Below, one piece after another: positions 1 through 8,321 of a DNA stretch of 64,000 bases. Origin of the DNA: CAZKZZ01 sp964557375. GTDB taxonomy: Bacteria > Spirochaetota > Spirochaetia > SPDA01 > CAZJBZ01. The notes below the pieces were generated by a model, which was not told where the DNA came from, did no database searches, and worked only from the letters and a program-made list of their open reading frames with translations. The position numbers and the translations under genes are program-made. How positions within the stretch are numbered: the stretch's first letter is position 1; each line of letters begins with the position of its first letter. The stretch lies in assembly GCA_964557375.1 (NCBI GenBank), contig CAZKZZ010000003.1, positions 1 through 64,000 on the forward strand, written 5' to 3'.

Positions 1-10
1 GGTGATGATT

Positions 11-1399
11 ATGAAAAAAATAATATTAATTTCACTGGTTTGTGTGCTGTTATTCGGCTTTGTTACTCTTCTCTGTGCCGATGAGCGTACCGAAAATATC
101 GATATTTATCTCGTACTCGACAAATCCCTCTCTATGGAAGAGGAGATCAGCGCGGTCAAGTCTTATGTCGACAATTATGTTATCGACGAGTTGATGATTC
201 CGGGTGATATGTTCGTGGTTATCGCTTTTTACGGGCAAACCGAAAAAATCATCGTTGATACCGACGTACAGCCTGCAGACATTCCCGAACTGCAGGAAAA
301 AATCGGTTCCATCCTCGCTGACGGAAGATTCACGGATATCGGCAATGCTTTGGACACCCTGAGGGAAGTTCTGCGGCAGTATGAGGACCGAGACCGGAAA
401 AAGTTCCTCCTGCTCCTCACCGACGGAATACAGGAAGCGCCTCCCGACAGTAAATACTATTCGGAAGACGGTTCTTTCAACCATGCTTTTTTGGAAAATG
501 CCAAGACGATCCAGCAGGAAGGCTGGAAAATCCAGATTCTCGGTATCGGGACCGGATCCGCGGCCGAAGCACTGGCGCAGGAGCTCTCGGGTGAGTACGA
601 AGAGACTTCGGACCAACCCACGGAAGAAGAGCTGGTTGAAAAAACAAAAGAACTCTTAGGAACGATCGAAATTCAGGGCACTCCGACCATGGAGCCGATC
701 GGGAAGGAAGCGGACACGACCCTCCGGTTCACCGTAACGAGCGAACAGTATACAGCGACTAAAACCGTCACTATTACAAATATTATTATGGAAACTGAAC
801 AAGGAGTTTCCGGGTCTATTCTCGATGAACCGTACCGGTTTTCCGTAGACCCTGAAAAGGAGAAGTCCGTTTCCATTCCGGTAGCACTGCCTCCTTCATT
901 CGATTTAGAACCGGGAGAAAAAACGGCCACACTTACCTTTCAATTCGGAGGGGACACCGTACTCATTCCCGCAGTAACAACCGTCTCCTTTACCGTAAAA
1001 GGGTTTTTGGCAAACAACATCTGGATAATCCCTGTGGCAGTTATAATCGCCGCTGCACTAGCCGTACTGATCGTTCTTTTGATAAAATCTGCTGCTTCGA
1101 AACGGGGTTTGTCATTTCGTATCTATGTGGATAATCAACCGGTAACGAGTGGACCTGTAACTATACACAAGGAAAATCCTCTCTATCTCGATATGGAAAA
1201 GCTCAGTTTTTCCATATCCGAAGAGAAAAACGAAAACAGTGTAGCCGAGCTTACGACCGATCAGGTTGCTCTCTCTATAAAGATAATCGATGAGAAGCAG
1301 TTGAAGCCGAAAGATGAAATACCGGATGATGTACTCGGGCAGAAGTTTAGAATCGGCTTGAAAGGCGGCTACAAAACGTTTTCTTTCAAGGCTGCTTAA
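11..1399 (+). CDS. von Willebrand factor A domain membrane protein
   Basis: A signal peptide (about residues 1-22 after the ATG at 11) is followed by a vWA domain with a complete metal-ion-dependent adhesion site: DKSLS near residue 36, a threonine in FTDIGNAL, and LLTDG. A beta-sandwich region follows, then one membrane segment near residues 335-360 and a cytoplasmic tail of about 100 residues. The intact DxSxS motif suggests metal-dependent protein binding outside the inner membrane. In-frame GTG (2) and ATG (5) also exist, and the true start could lie upstream of the window; ATG 11 is preferred because it begins a normal MKK-type signal peptide. It is first in a tight run with the GlgD-like, nrnA and lipoprotein genes. 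In Treponema pallidum a vWA gene lies beside the pallilysin gene; equivalence here is only inferred. Confidence 0.85.
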   Translation: MKKIILISLVCVLLFGFVTLLCADERTENIDIYLVLDKSLSMEEEISAVKSYVDNYVIDELMIPGDMFVVIAFYGQTEKIIVDTDVQPADIPELQEKIGSILADGRFTDIGNALDTLREVLRQYEDRDRKKFLLLLTDGIQEAPPDSKYYSEDGSFNHAFLENAKTIQQEGWKIQILGIGTGSAAEALAQELSGEYEETSDQPTEEELVEKTKELLGTIEIQGTPTMEPIGKEADTTLRFTVTSEQYTATKTVTITNIIMETEQGVSGSILDEPYRFSVDPEKEKSVSIPVALPPSFDLEPGEKTATLTFQFGGDTVLIPAVTTVSFTVKGFLANNIWIIPVAVIIAAALAVLIVLLIKSAASKRGLSFRIYVDNQPVTSGPVTIHKENPLYLDMEKLSFSISEEKNENSVAELTTDQVALSIKIIDEKQLKPKDEIPDDVLGQKFRIGLKGGYKTFSFKAA

Positions 1400-1402
1400 G
1401 CT

Positions 1403-2524
1403 ATGCCGGATGTGGCGACTCTCTTTTTCGACATAGACCTGTCAGGCAAAATACCAGGAGTATTACCGGGCACCATGCCATCTCTTTTCCCTTTTTGGGG
1501 ATCGTATCAATTTATTGATTTTGCTCTGTCAAATACCCATTTTTCCGAGACCTCCTATACCGGTCTTTTTACCCAGAAGAGTGCGGTAAAACAGATTTTA
1601 TCTCATCTATCACTGTGGGAGGAACGCAGCGTAGAAATACAGGATAATGGTCTCTCAAAAAAAGATTTTCTGAAACTAGTAAGTGGTATAAAAAGTGAAA
1701 GAGTCATCCTCTACAACACCTCTTCTCTGTTTCTGCTCGAATCTGCCAATCTCGAAGCGTTGACAGGCCGATTCAGGGGCGAAATCGTCAAAATCGCGAT
1801 CGATTCAGTACCGGTAGACCTCTACATTACAAAACGGAAGCGGCTCTTAGAAACCATCAAAAACTATCGCAGTCCCAGTGAAGGAGACGCACCGTTCGTC
1901 TCAACCTTATTCAATGAAATTCTCCACTCCAATTTTGATGAAATGAGTGGACTTCCGGGCATTGTTCTCTTTCAGAATAATCTCATGCAGCTTTTTGAAA
2001 GCAACCTTCTCATTGTCTCGGATAACATAAAAAAACAGCTTCCGTACAGTTTTAAAAAAATCCCTTCTCACGATGAAAGTGATACACTGATAACGCATAA
2101 AGGTTGTGTAAAAAATTCGATCTTTTCTCCCGGTACAAAAATCGAAGGATACGTGGAGGATTCGGTCCTCTTTCCCGGTGTGCAGGTTAAAGAAAACTCC
2201 CGTATCATAAACTCCGTTATCATGAATCAGAACCAGATTGGAAGAAATGTTGTAATAGAAAAAACACTGTTGTTCCCGGTGTTCCACGAGACGCTCGGCA
2301 CTGTAACGGTGGGTGACCGGTCTAAAATAGGAGGGTACAAATCAAAAGTAACGAACCGGGACAATCCGAAACAGATTCATTCCGGCCTCACTGTTATCGG
2401 AAGCAATCCTAACATTCCGGACAGCGCGGTTATAGAACCGGGCTCTTTTTTAGCCTCCGATCTTTCGGCCTCTCTAATACGCAAACAAAAAACGATCAAG
2501 CGCGGGTCTTCACTTTACAGGTGA
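1403..2524 (+). CDS. GlgD-like (ADP-glucose pyrophosphorylase-related) protein
   Basis: The protein resembles the regulatory GlgD subunit of glucose-1-phosphate adenylyltransferase. LPFWGSYQFIDFALSN-like residues (about 28-43) match the family's PFGGRYRLIDFALSN region, and the C-terminal third (about 220-340) shows the hexapeptide periodicity of a left-handed beta-helix (NSIFSPGTKIEG, DSVLFPGVQV, NSVIMNQ). The N-terminal nucleotide-binding loop GGxGxRL of active enzymes is absent; the protein begins with LFFDIDLSGK instead. At 373 residues it is near GlgD length. It lies 3 nt after the vWA gene and 4 nt before the DHH phosphoesterase gene. It is probably non-catalytic, acting as a regulator or scaffold; no glgC is in the window. 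Confidence 0.7.
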   Translation: MPDVATLFFDIDLSGKIPGVLPGTMPSLFPFWGSYQFIDFALSNTHFSETSYTGLFTQKSAVKQILSHLSLWEERSVEIQDNGLSKKDFLKLVSGIKSERVILYNTSSLFLLESANLEALTGRFRGEIVKIAIDSVPVDLYITKRKRLLETIKNYRSPSEGDAPFVSTLFNEILHSNFDEMSGLPGIVLFQNNLMQLFESNLLIVSDNIKKQLPYSFKKIPSHDESDTLITHKGCVKNSIFSPGTKIEGYVEDSVLFPGVQVKENSRIINSVIMNQNQIGRNVVIEKTLLFPVFHETLGTVTVGDRSKIGGYKSKVTNRDNPKQIHSGLTVIGSNPNIPDSAVIEPGSFLASDLSASLIRKQKTIKRGSSLYR

Positions 2525-2528
2525 GATA

Positions 2529-3506
2529 ATGAAATTGAACAGAGCAGCGCAATTTATCGAAAAACACGATAAAATTGTACTCACTGCACACGAAACTCCC
2601 GACGGGGATGCGATCGGAAGTGAATGCGCCCTCTACACGGCACTAAAAATTCTCGGAAAAGAGGTGATAATTTTTAATGCCGACTCTACCCCCTACAAAT
2701 ATCAGTTTATCGCTGAGAAGAGAAACATTCAGCAGCTCGGTTCCGAGGATCAGCTTCCTGAAAATATTGAAGAATACGTGCTCATCATACTCGACACAAA
2801 CGATATAGAAAATATCGGCAATGTAAAAGACATCGTTCTCTCCAGGGTAAAGAACTACTTTATCATCGACCATCATGAGAATGACGGTGAGTTCGAAACA
2901 AACCACCTCATTCAAGCTGATGCTTCGTCGACGTGCGAAATTCTTTATGCACTGTTTGAAGAGCTCGAAATCGATTTAACCTTTGAATTAGCGGAACCGC
3001 TGTATGTGGGTATCGTTTATGATACCGGTTCCTTTATCTATCCGAAAACAACGGCAAAAACGTTTTCCATTGCCGAAAAACTGGTCCGTACCGGAGTGGA
3101 ACCGAACAACGTTTATTCCAATCTCTATGAAAGCAACTCGATATCCGCACTCGTTCTCCAGTCGAAAGTGCTTGCATCTCTCGAACTGTTTTATAATTCG
3201 CACGTTGCAGTACAGACAATGCTCAAAGAAACGATACAGGAATGCGATGCGTCCTACGAGGAGGCGGATACCCTGATAAACATCCCCCTCAAAAGTGAAA
3301 AAATTCTTGTCTCTGTTTTTTTCAAGGAAAATCTAGAGGGCACCCTCCGATGTTCATTACGCTCAAAAGGTGATATAAATGTCGCAGAGATTGCACAGGG
3401 TTTCAGCGGCGGGGGACACAAAACTGCTGCCGGTTTTAAATGCAGAGAGCCACTTGATACGACGAAAAAAGAAGTGTTAAAACAATTACAGAAGTATTTT
3501 GCGTAA
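2529..3506 (+). CDS. nrnA: DHH-family phosphoesterase, NrnA-type oligoribonuclease/pAp phosphatase
   Basis: All DHH signatures are present: HETPDGDAIG (residues 21-30, metal-binding D25 and D27), ILDTND near 88-92, DHH at 114-116, and the C-terminal DHHA1 substrate loop GFSGGGHKTAAG. At 325 residues it matches NrnA/YtqI proteins, which degrade short oligoribonucleotides and dephosphorylate 3'-phosphoadenosine 5'-phosphate in the cytoplasm. The cyclic-dinucleotide enzyme GdpP shares the core but has extra N-terminal membrane and PAS-like domains that are missing here. It follows the GlgD-like gene by 4 nt and is co-directional with the downstream lipoprotein gene. Assignment to the family is firm; the preferred substrate cannot be read from the sequence. 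Confidence 0.88.
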   Translation: MKLNRAAQFIEKHDKIVLTAHETPDGDAIGSECALYTALKILGKEVIIFNADSTPYKYQFIAEKRNIQQLGSEDQLPENIEEYVLIILDTNDIENIGNVKDIVLSRVKNYFIIDHHENDGEFETNHLIQADASSTCEILYALFEELEIDLTFELAEPLYVGIVYDTGSFIYPKTTAKTFSIAEKLVRTGVEPNNVYSNLYESNSISALVLQSKVLASLELFYNSHVAVQTMLKETIQECDASYEEADTLINIPLKSEKILVSVFFKENLEGTLRCSLRSKGDINVAEIAQGFSGGGHKTAAGFKCREPLDTTKKEVLKQLQKYFA

Positions 3507-3526
3507 ACGGGCGTAATAAGCGAACA

Positions 3527-5089
3527 ATGTATATGAAAAAAACAGCAGTTTTCCCACTCCTTTTAATCAGCCTATACCTCGGTCTTTCCGGCTGCGAGGC
3601 CCCTGAACGGGAGAGTGGTAAAGAAATTGATTCGAAAACAATCGTACCGGTAAGCTCTAATGAAGATCTTTCCCAGTCGCAGTTTCGAGATAACATCCCT
3701 GAAGAATACTTCGAGGAAAATGTTACACCGAGAGTGGGAGATTTCCCCGATGAGATGGTCCTCCAGGTGATGAATGTAAATCTCGATTTCGATCGGGTCG
3801 ATGAACAAATCACCGTGTTAAAAGACCGGAAAAAAACGAAGTCTCCTATCGAGATTGCGGTTATTGATTACAACAACGTTACCAATAGCTATGAAGTTTC
3901 CTGGAAAAACAAGACCTCGGCCGTAAATATAAGGAATTTTAATATTGCATTCGAAGATATCGTCGGTGACCACAATTTGGAAATCATCTGTTTCGGTATC
4001 GATGAAAAAGGGAACAGGACGCTCGATGTATTCAGAAAAACCCATTCCCCTACCGGGGTCGGTCTTTATTACAAATCCATAATTCATATCGATTCAGATG
4101 GAACCATAGAAATCGATAGGAAGGAACGGTCACAGGCTTATAAGCAGGGGCAGAAAAACGGTATTAGTTTTCCCATTGTCTCCTTCTCTCAAGACCCTGA
4201 ATCAGACAATATGTTCGATCTTATCGTCCGGGAGTATTACTGGAAATATCAAGAAAGCCGTTATGTTTTGGGCAAAGAGGAGAAAATTCCGGGCAAAAAA
4301 ATAGAGGAGAAGCAGCTGCATGATCTGTTCCAGCGGGAAGTTGCTGCCTATGAGCACTATCTCGACGGTTTGTGGTACAAGACACTCGAAGAAGATACCG
4401 ACGACATTTTCAATGAACATTATGAAATGATCCATTTTAATCAATTCCGGAGATCAATCTCCTTTTATGAAGAGGGTTTGCAGGAAGTGTATAAATGGGA
4501 GGATTCACATAAAACCAGAATTCCTAACAGTTTCTATCTAAACGCCCAGAATGAGCTCGTACCCTTTATTCGAAAGCAAATTTCTATTCAAGTACTGACA
4601 ATTGACTCCATAAAAATATTTGTACAGGACAATGATTTCAAAAAAAGTGATTTTAAATGGGACGGAACTTACGTAAAACTTTCCGACAATGTTGTGGCTA
4701 CATTGACGGAATCATCTCTGACCGGACCGGTTGTCGCACCTGAACAGCTTACCGGCACTTTCTTGAGTAACAGCGGTATAGAGATCTCCTTCAATTTTCC
4801 CCGTTTTTCCTATCAAAATGGGGATGAGAAAAAGCAGGGGGGCTATAGCGTGTATCCTATTGAAGACACAAACGTATTGGAACTCAAAGCAATCAAGAGA
4901 AACGGCTTAGTAGAAGATACCATTATCTACAGCATAGAATATGATAAGGAAGTCCAGCAGAACTCTATAACCCATACGGTCATTCTCGAACCGGGAGAAG
5001 TTACTGTACACGGATTTACTTCTTCGGGTGAACAACCGCTCCGTTTCGAGAGGATCGAATTTATCGAGGATGATAAACGACTTAACTAA
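3527..5089 (+). CDS. Large lipoprotein, possibly pallilysin-related
   Basis: A 520-residue predicted lipoprotein: MKK-type signal, hydrophobic core, and lipobox LSGC with the cysteine at residue 23 (21 from the second ATG at 3533). The mature chain is acidic and mostly beta/loop, with no repeats and no membrane segment after the signal. Its position in a cluster that starts with a vWA gene recalls the tp0750-tp0751 (pallilysin) pair of T. pallidum, and families named pallilysin-related adhesin exist in other treponemes. I cannot confirm homology, and the HEXXH protease motif reported for pallilysin is not seen; NEHYEMIH is the nearest string. The Shine-Dalgarno sequence is poor. It ends 25 nt from the convergent SPOR gene. 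Confidence 0.7.
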   Translation: MYMKKTAVFPLLLISLYLGLSGCEAPERESGKEIDSKTIVPVSSNEDLSQSQFRDNIPEEYFEENVTPRVGDFPDEMVLQVMNVNLDFDRVDEQITVLKDRKKTKSPIEIAVIDYNNVTNSYEVSWKNKTSAVNIRNFNIAFEDIVGDHNLEIICFGIDEKGNRTLDVFRKTHSPTGVGLYYKSIIHIDSDGTIEIDRKERSQAYKQGQKNGISFPIVSFSQDPESDNMFDLIVREYYWKYQESRYVLGKEEKIPGKKIEEKQLHDLFQREVAAYEHYLDGLWYKTLEEDTDDIFNEHYEMIHFNQFRRSISFYEEGLQEVYKWEDSHKTRIPNSFYLNAQNELVPFIRKQISIQVLTIDSIKIFVQDNDFKKSDFKWDGTYVKLSDNVVATLTESSLTGPVVAPEQLTGTFLSNSGIEISFNFPRFSYQNGDEKKQGGYSVYPIEDTNVLELKAIKRNGLVEDTIIYSIEYDKEVQQNSITHTVILEPGEVTVHGFTSSGEQPLRFERIEFIEDDKRLN

Positions 5090-5094
5090 AGAAA

Positions 5095-5111
5095 GCATGT
5101 TATAAGCATGC
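5095..5111. terminator. Small hairpin between convergent genes
   Basis: GCATGTT ATA AGCATGC forms a 7-bp stem (one G-U pair) with a 3-base loop, centred in the 25-base space between two convergent stop codons. It has no U-tract on either strand, so it may stop transcription weakly or only protect 3' ends. Confidence 0.35.
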
Positions 5112-5114
5112 CTC

Positions 5115-6278
5115 TCAATTCCCGGAAAGTAAAAATCCTTCGTAGCCGTTTTCTTTGAGCCTGATTATAATTTTTTGAGGGTCGCTGTTTGCGGGTACGG
5201 GCACGATCACTTTGTGGTAACGGTTGCCTTCGGTCACTTTTTCCGTAATAACAGCACTAAACCCTTTCTCTTTCAGCTCGTCGGCCATCCGTTCCGCATA
5301 CTCTCTTTTTATAAAAGAACCGGTCTGTACGCCTGTGTACGTCGTGCCCGGTTCTTTTTTTACGGGCGGATCAGAGGAGGCGGAAAGCAGAGTGGCGGGA
5401 GTTGGATAGTCTGTTATAAGAGACTGGTCTTCGGTAGAAGATAATAAGTGTGTGGGGATACTTTCCGGGTAAACTGTTTCGAGCATGCCGGAGACCGCCG
5501 CCGCCTGGCCCTGCATTCCGAGTTGCACTGCAAGCTGATGAATGTTGTACAGCTGATCTGCAGTGACCGATTCGGGGTCTATTCCGTTTAGATGTGTGCG
5601 CAGCAGCACCCTTGCATCGGAGAGCCTGTTCTGTGCGTACAGAATTCTAATCGAGAGAATAACGGCATCGTCTACGATCTCCTGTTCGTTGCAGATCGAA
5701 CGTATCGTTTTTGCCTGTGCCAATGAGCGTTCGAAAAATCCCAATTCGTAGAGAAGAAAGGCGGAACGAAACAGGGAGAGAAAATCTCTTTTTTCCGGAA
5801 TCAAAAATGCCGTTTCTTCATAATGTTGCTGGGCCTCAGCCAGACGACCAAGAAACTCCTCTATTTGGGCGGTTTTTTTGAGAATCATATAGCGGTAGGG
5901 ACTGTTTTCGGTATTTTCGAGGAGTGAGTAGAGACAATCGAGCTGAACTCCCACCCGTACCGGCAAGGTGAACGCACGAACGAATACCGATTCAAAATCT
6001 CCCGTTCCTTGTTTTTTTTTGAGATAGCTGCAGTACGAAGCGAAAGATTTTTCAAAATCGCCCGCTGACTCGTACTCCCCGGCCTGGTCGAGGAGCTCTT
6101 CAGCGGGACTGAGTTGTTCCTGAGTGTTTTGACCGGTATGTTCTTGACCGTTGTGTTCTTGACCGGAGAGATATGCGGTAAAAAGAACCAGACAGAGGGA
6201 AATCAAAAAGAATCGGAGCTGATTATTCACCTTATTGAGACGAGTTTTTCTCCCGGGGTTCGGTTTGCTCTTTTTCAT
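5115..6278 (-). CDS. Exported TPR-like protein with C-terminal SPOR domain
   Basis: A basic N-terminus precedes a hydrophobic signal segment (about residues 23-40), then helical tetratricopeptide-like repeats (about 60-270), a linker, and a C-terminal SPOR domain (about 310-387) with the pattern TGSFIKREYAERMADEL and YHKVIVPV. SPOR domains bind glycan strands stripped of stem peptides and place proteins at the division septum, so a periplasmic cell-wall role is likely. The ATG at 6278 puts the first 47 nt inside the end of the LapA-like gene; no better start with a ribosome site is visible downstream (a GTG 48 nt later has none). It is last in the miaB-lapA-SPOR run. Confidence 0.8.
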   Translation of the reverse strand: MKKSKPNPGRKTRLNKVNNQLRFFLISLCLVLFTAYLSGQEHNGQEHTGQNTQEQLSPAEELLDQAGEYESAGDFEKSFASYCSYLKKKQGTGDFESVFVRAFTLPVRVGVQLDCLYSLLENTENSPYRYMILKKTAQIEEFLGRLAEAQQHYEETAFLIPEKRDFLSLFRSAFLLYELGFFERSLAQAKTIRSICNEQEIVDDAVILSIRILYAQNRLSDARVLLRTHLNGIDPESVTADQLYNIHQLAVQLGMQGQAAAVSGMLETVYPESIPTHLLSSTEDQSLITDYPTPATLLSASSDPPVKKEPGTTYTGVQTGSFIKREYAERMADELKEKGFSAVITEKVTEGNRYHKVIVPVPANSDPQKIIIRLKENGYEGFLLSGN

Positions 6279-6540
6279 TTTTTCCAGTTAGAGTTTCCGG
6301 CGATTTCGGTTTTTTTTCTTTTTGCGGAGGAACACGTTTTTTTCTCCCGGAGAAGATAACAAACGGAAGCATGACGAAAGCACCGAGGATAAAAGCGATA
6401 AAAAGGGATACAAAAATAGGAATATCTTCAAATTTATAAAAACCGAATGATATAGTCGACGTGTGTGAGATGTTAAAGCCGGCAAAGAGTACAAAAACTG
6501 CAAGGATCACCAGAAAAATAATTAGTTTCCACGGTTTCAT
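6232..6540 (-). CDS. LapA (DUF1049)-like small membrane protein
   Basis: A 102-residue protein with two membrane segments (about 5-22 and 42-65) joined by FNISHTSTISFGFYKFEDIP, which fits the LapA/DUF1049 pattern of an N-x-x-x-V-x-F/S-F loop between two helices. A charged tail rich in K, E, P and R follows. In enterobacteria, LapA/LapB regulate lipopolysaccharide assembly; whether this protein does so is unknown. The start overlaps the miaB stop by 4 nt (ATGA type), indicating translational coupling. Its 3' end overlaps the SPOR gene by 47 nt. Confidence 0.75.
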   Translation of the reverse strand: MKPWKLIIFLVILAVFVLFAGFNISHTSTISFGFYKFEDIPIFVSLFIAFILGAFVMLPFVIFSGRKKRVPPQKEKKPKSPETLTGKNEKEQTEPREKNSSQ

Positions 6541-7877
6541 ACGATTTGTTCTCCTTTAAAGGTATTACCGGAGAGTGATGTAAGCTTTACGTAGGTGAAG
6601 GCGCCGACTTGTTTTTTTTCGCCGGGAAATACTACCATCTCATTATACTCTGTTCTACCGAGCAGTTCATCGTTGCTTTTCTTCGAAACTCCCTCAATTA
6701 ATACCTTTACTGTATTATCGATTTTTTTTCTCTTCGAGTTAATGCTAATTGATCGCTGTAAATCAATCAATTGCTGAAGGCGATCTTTTTTTTCTTCTTC
6801 TGAAACAGTGTCATCGAACGTGTACGCTTTTGTACCTTCTCGGGGATTGTACTTATAGGTAAACGCGTCTTCGAACTCGACCTTTTTGACGAGTTCGAGG
6901 GTTTGGCGAAAATCCTTTTCAGTTTCGCCGGGAAACCCGACGATAAGGTCGGTCGAGACGGAGATATCCGGTATCTCCTGCTTTAATGCGGTGATAATTT
7001 CGATATAATCTTCTCGTGTATATTTTCTGTTCATTCTTGCGAGCACAGTGTTCGAACCACTCTGTACGGGAAGATGTATGCCGCGGCAAATCTGGTCATG
7101 TTTTTTGATAGAAGATATGAGATGTAAAGAGAAATCTTTTGGATGGGAAGTGAGAAACCGTATTCTCAGTTCGTCTGAGGTGCTTTCTACAATCCGTTCG
7201 AGAAGCTCGGGAAAAGTGATGACAGCTCCGTCTTCACTGCCGAAATAAGAGTTTACATTTTGCCCGAGCAATGTAATTTCCCTGCACCCCGATCGGTCGA
7301 GCACAGCTATTTCATCTATAATTGAAGCCGGTTCTCTCGACACTTCTCTCCCCCGGACATAGGGGACGATGCAGTACGTACAGTAGTTGTTGCAGCCGTG
7401 CATGATCGGTACGAAGGCGGTAACATCAGTACCGTTTGTATAAGCAGCCGGAAACTCGTACTCCTTTTTGTCAAGAAACAGAGAACCGAGATGGTGCTGC
7501 TTCTCAACTGTATTGCTGACACCGTCGAGAAATGTCTGCTTGTCAAAGGTGCCGACAACCCCGTCAACAGAAGGGAAGTCTTCTTTGATACTGTCCCTTA
7601 AACGCTGTGCCATGCATCCCATAACGACCAGTTCGAACTCATGCTGCCGCTTTAAGGCCGAGAAGTATCCGAGTCTGCCGATAATTCGTTCTTCTGCTGT
7701 TTTGCGTACTGAACATGTGTTGAGAATAACGATATCAGCTTGCTCGGGAGAATCGGCAGGGTTAAGCCCCATGTTCGCGAAAGATATTTCCACATGCCGA
7801 GACTCGGCCTTATTCATCTGACATCCGTATGTCTCGAGCCAGTACTTGGAGAGAGGATGTTGTATTGTACTACTCAT
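6537..7877 (-). CDS. miaB: tRNA (N6-isopentenyladenosine(37)-C2)-methylthiotransferase MiaB
   Basis: A methylthiotransferase of the radical-SAM family that adds the 2-methylthio group to i6A37 in tRNAs reading UNN codons. Three parts are visible: an N-terminal UPF0004 domain beginning LETYGCQMN with its three cluster cysteines (C in YGCQM, NTCSV, MGCMAQ), the radical-SAM triad HGCNNYCTYC (about residue 160), and a C-terminal TRAM domain (about 370-440). About 446 residues, normal length. ATG 7877 is preferred over the adjacent TTG at 7880; neither has a clear ribosome site. The stop overlaps the LapA-like start. Confidence 0.95.
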   Translation of the reverse strand: MSSTIQHPLSKYWLETYGCQMNKAESRHVEISFANMGLNPADSPEQADIVILNTCSVRKTAEERIIGRLGYFSALKRQHEFELVVMGCMAQRLRDSIKEDFPSVDGVVGTFDKQTFLDGVSNTVEKQHHLGSLFLDKKEYEFPAAYTNGTDVTAFVPIMHGCNNYCTYCIVPYVRGREVSREPASIIDEIAVLDRSGCREITLLGQNVNSYFGSEDGAVITFPELLERIVESTSDELRIRFLTSHPKDFSLHLISSIKKHDQICRGIHLPVQSGSNTVLARMNRKYTREDYIEIITALKQEIPDISVSTDLIVGFPGETEKDFRQTLELVKKVEFEDAFTYKYNPREGTKAYTFDDTVSEEEKKDRLQQLIDLQRSISINSKRKKIDNTVKVLIEGVSKKSNDELLGRTEYNEMVVFPGEKKQVGAFTYVKLTSLSGNTFKGEQIV

Positions 7878-7890
7878 CAATGATATTCGT

Positions 7891-8256
7891 TTACATTCTC
7901 GTTCGTTTACCGCGGATGAAGCGGAACAGGTTCAAACCACCACCGATTAAAAGTCCGATACCGGAAATCCACATGAGCGCACCTCCGAGCCATCCCACAA
8001 TGGGGAGTGAGGCAACTGCGGTCAGTGCACCTGCACCCACAGCAATCAATCCAAGACTTCGGTCATCCTTTGATGTCGAGAGGCCTAATCCGACAAGAGC
8101 AATAATGCCTCCTACGATCAGCCCGGGAAGAGAGAACGCGCCCTCCCCCCCTACAGCGATTGCCCGAAGGATAAACAGAACAATTCCGCCACCAAATCCA
8201 CCTGCGGCTTTCATGCCGTATTTGACCAGCGTGTTACGTGGTACTACATCATTCAT
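7891..8256 (-). CDS. Glycine-rich small membrane protein, unknown
   Basis: A 121-residue protein not recognised as a named family. It has about four hydrophobic stretches rich in Gly, Ala, Ile and Leu, separated by a short polar loop (STSKDDRSLG near residue 61), and a basic end (FRFIRGKRTRM) placing the C-terminus in the cytoplasm by the positive-inside rule. No catalytic motif is seen. A good ribosome site (AGGAG, 7 nt upstream) supports the ATG. It lies 65 nt after the AICAR transformylase gene and 13 nt before miaB, so it may be part of either unit. Confidence 0.6.
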   Translation of the reverse strand: MNDVVPRNTLVKYGMKAAGGFGGGIVLFILRAIAVGGEGAFSLPGLIVGGIIALVGLGLSTSKDDRSLGLIAVGAGALTAVASLPIVGWLGGALMWISGIGLLIGGGLNLFRFIRGKRTRM

Positions 8257-8321
8257 ATATTTCTCCTGGCCTTAAAAATACTATGTAAAAAAGCGAAGGT
8301 AAAGAAAATCGTAGCTGAAAA

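Noticed and set aside
50..616. 188-codon open frame opposite the vWA gene
   Set aside because: Antisense to a clear vWA domain; no ribosome site or domain.
4360..4450. HEXXH-like protease motif in the lipoprotein
   Set aside because: NEHYEMIH has His-x4-His, not HEXXH; no metal site can be claimed.
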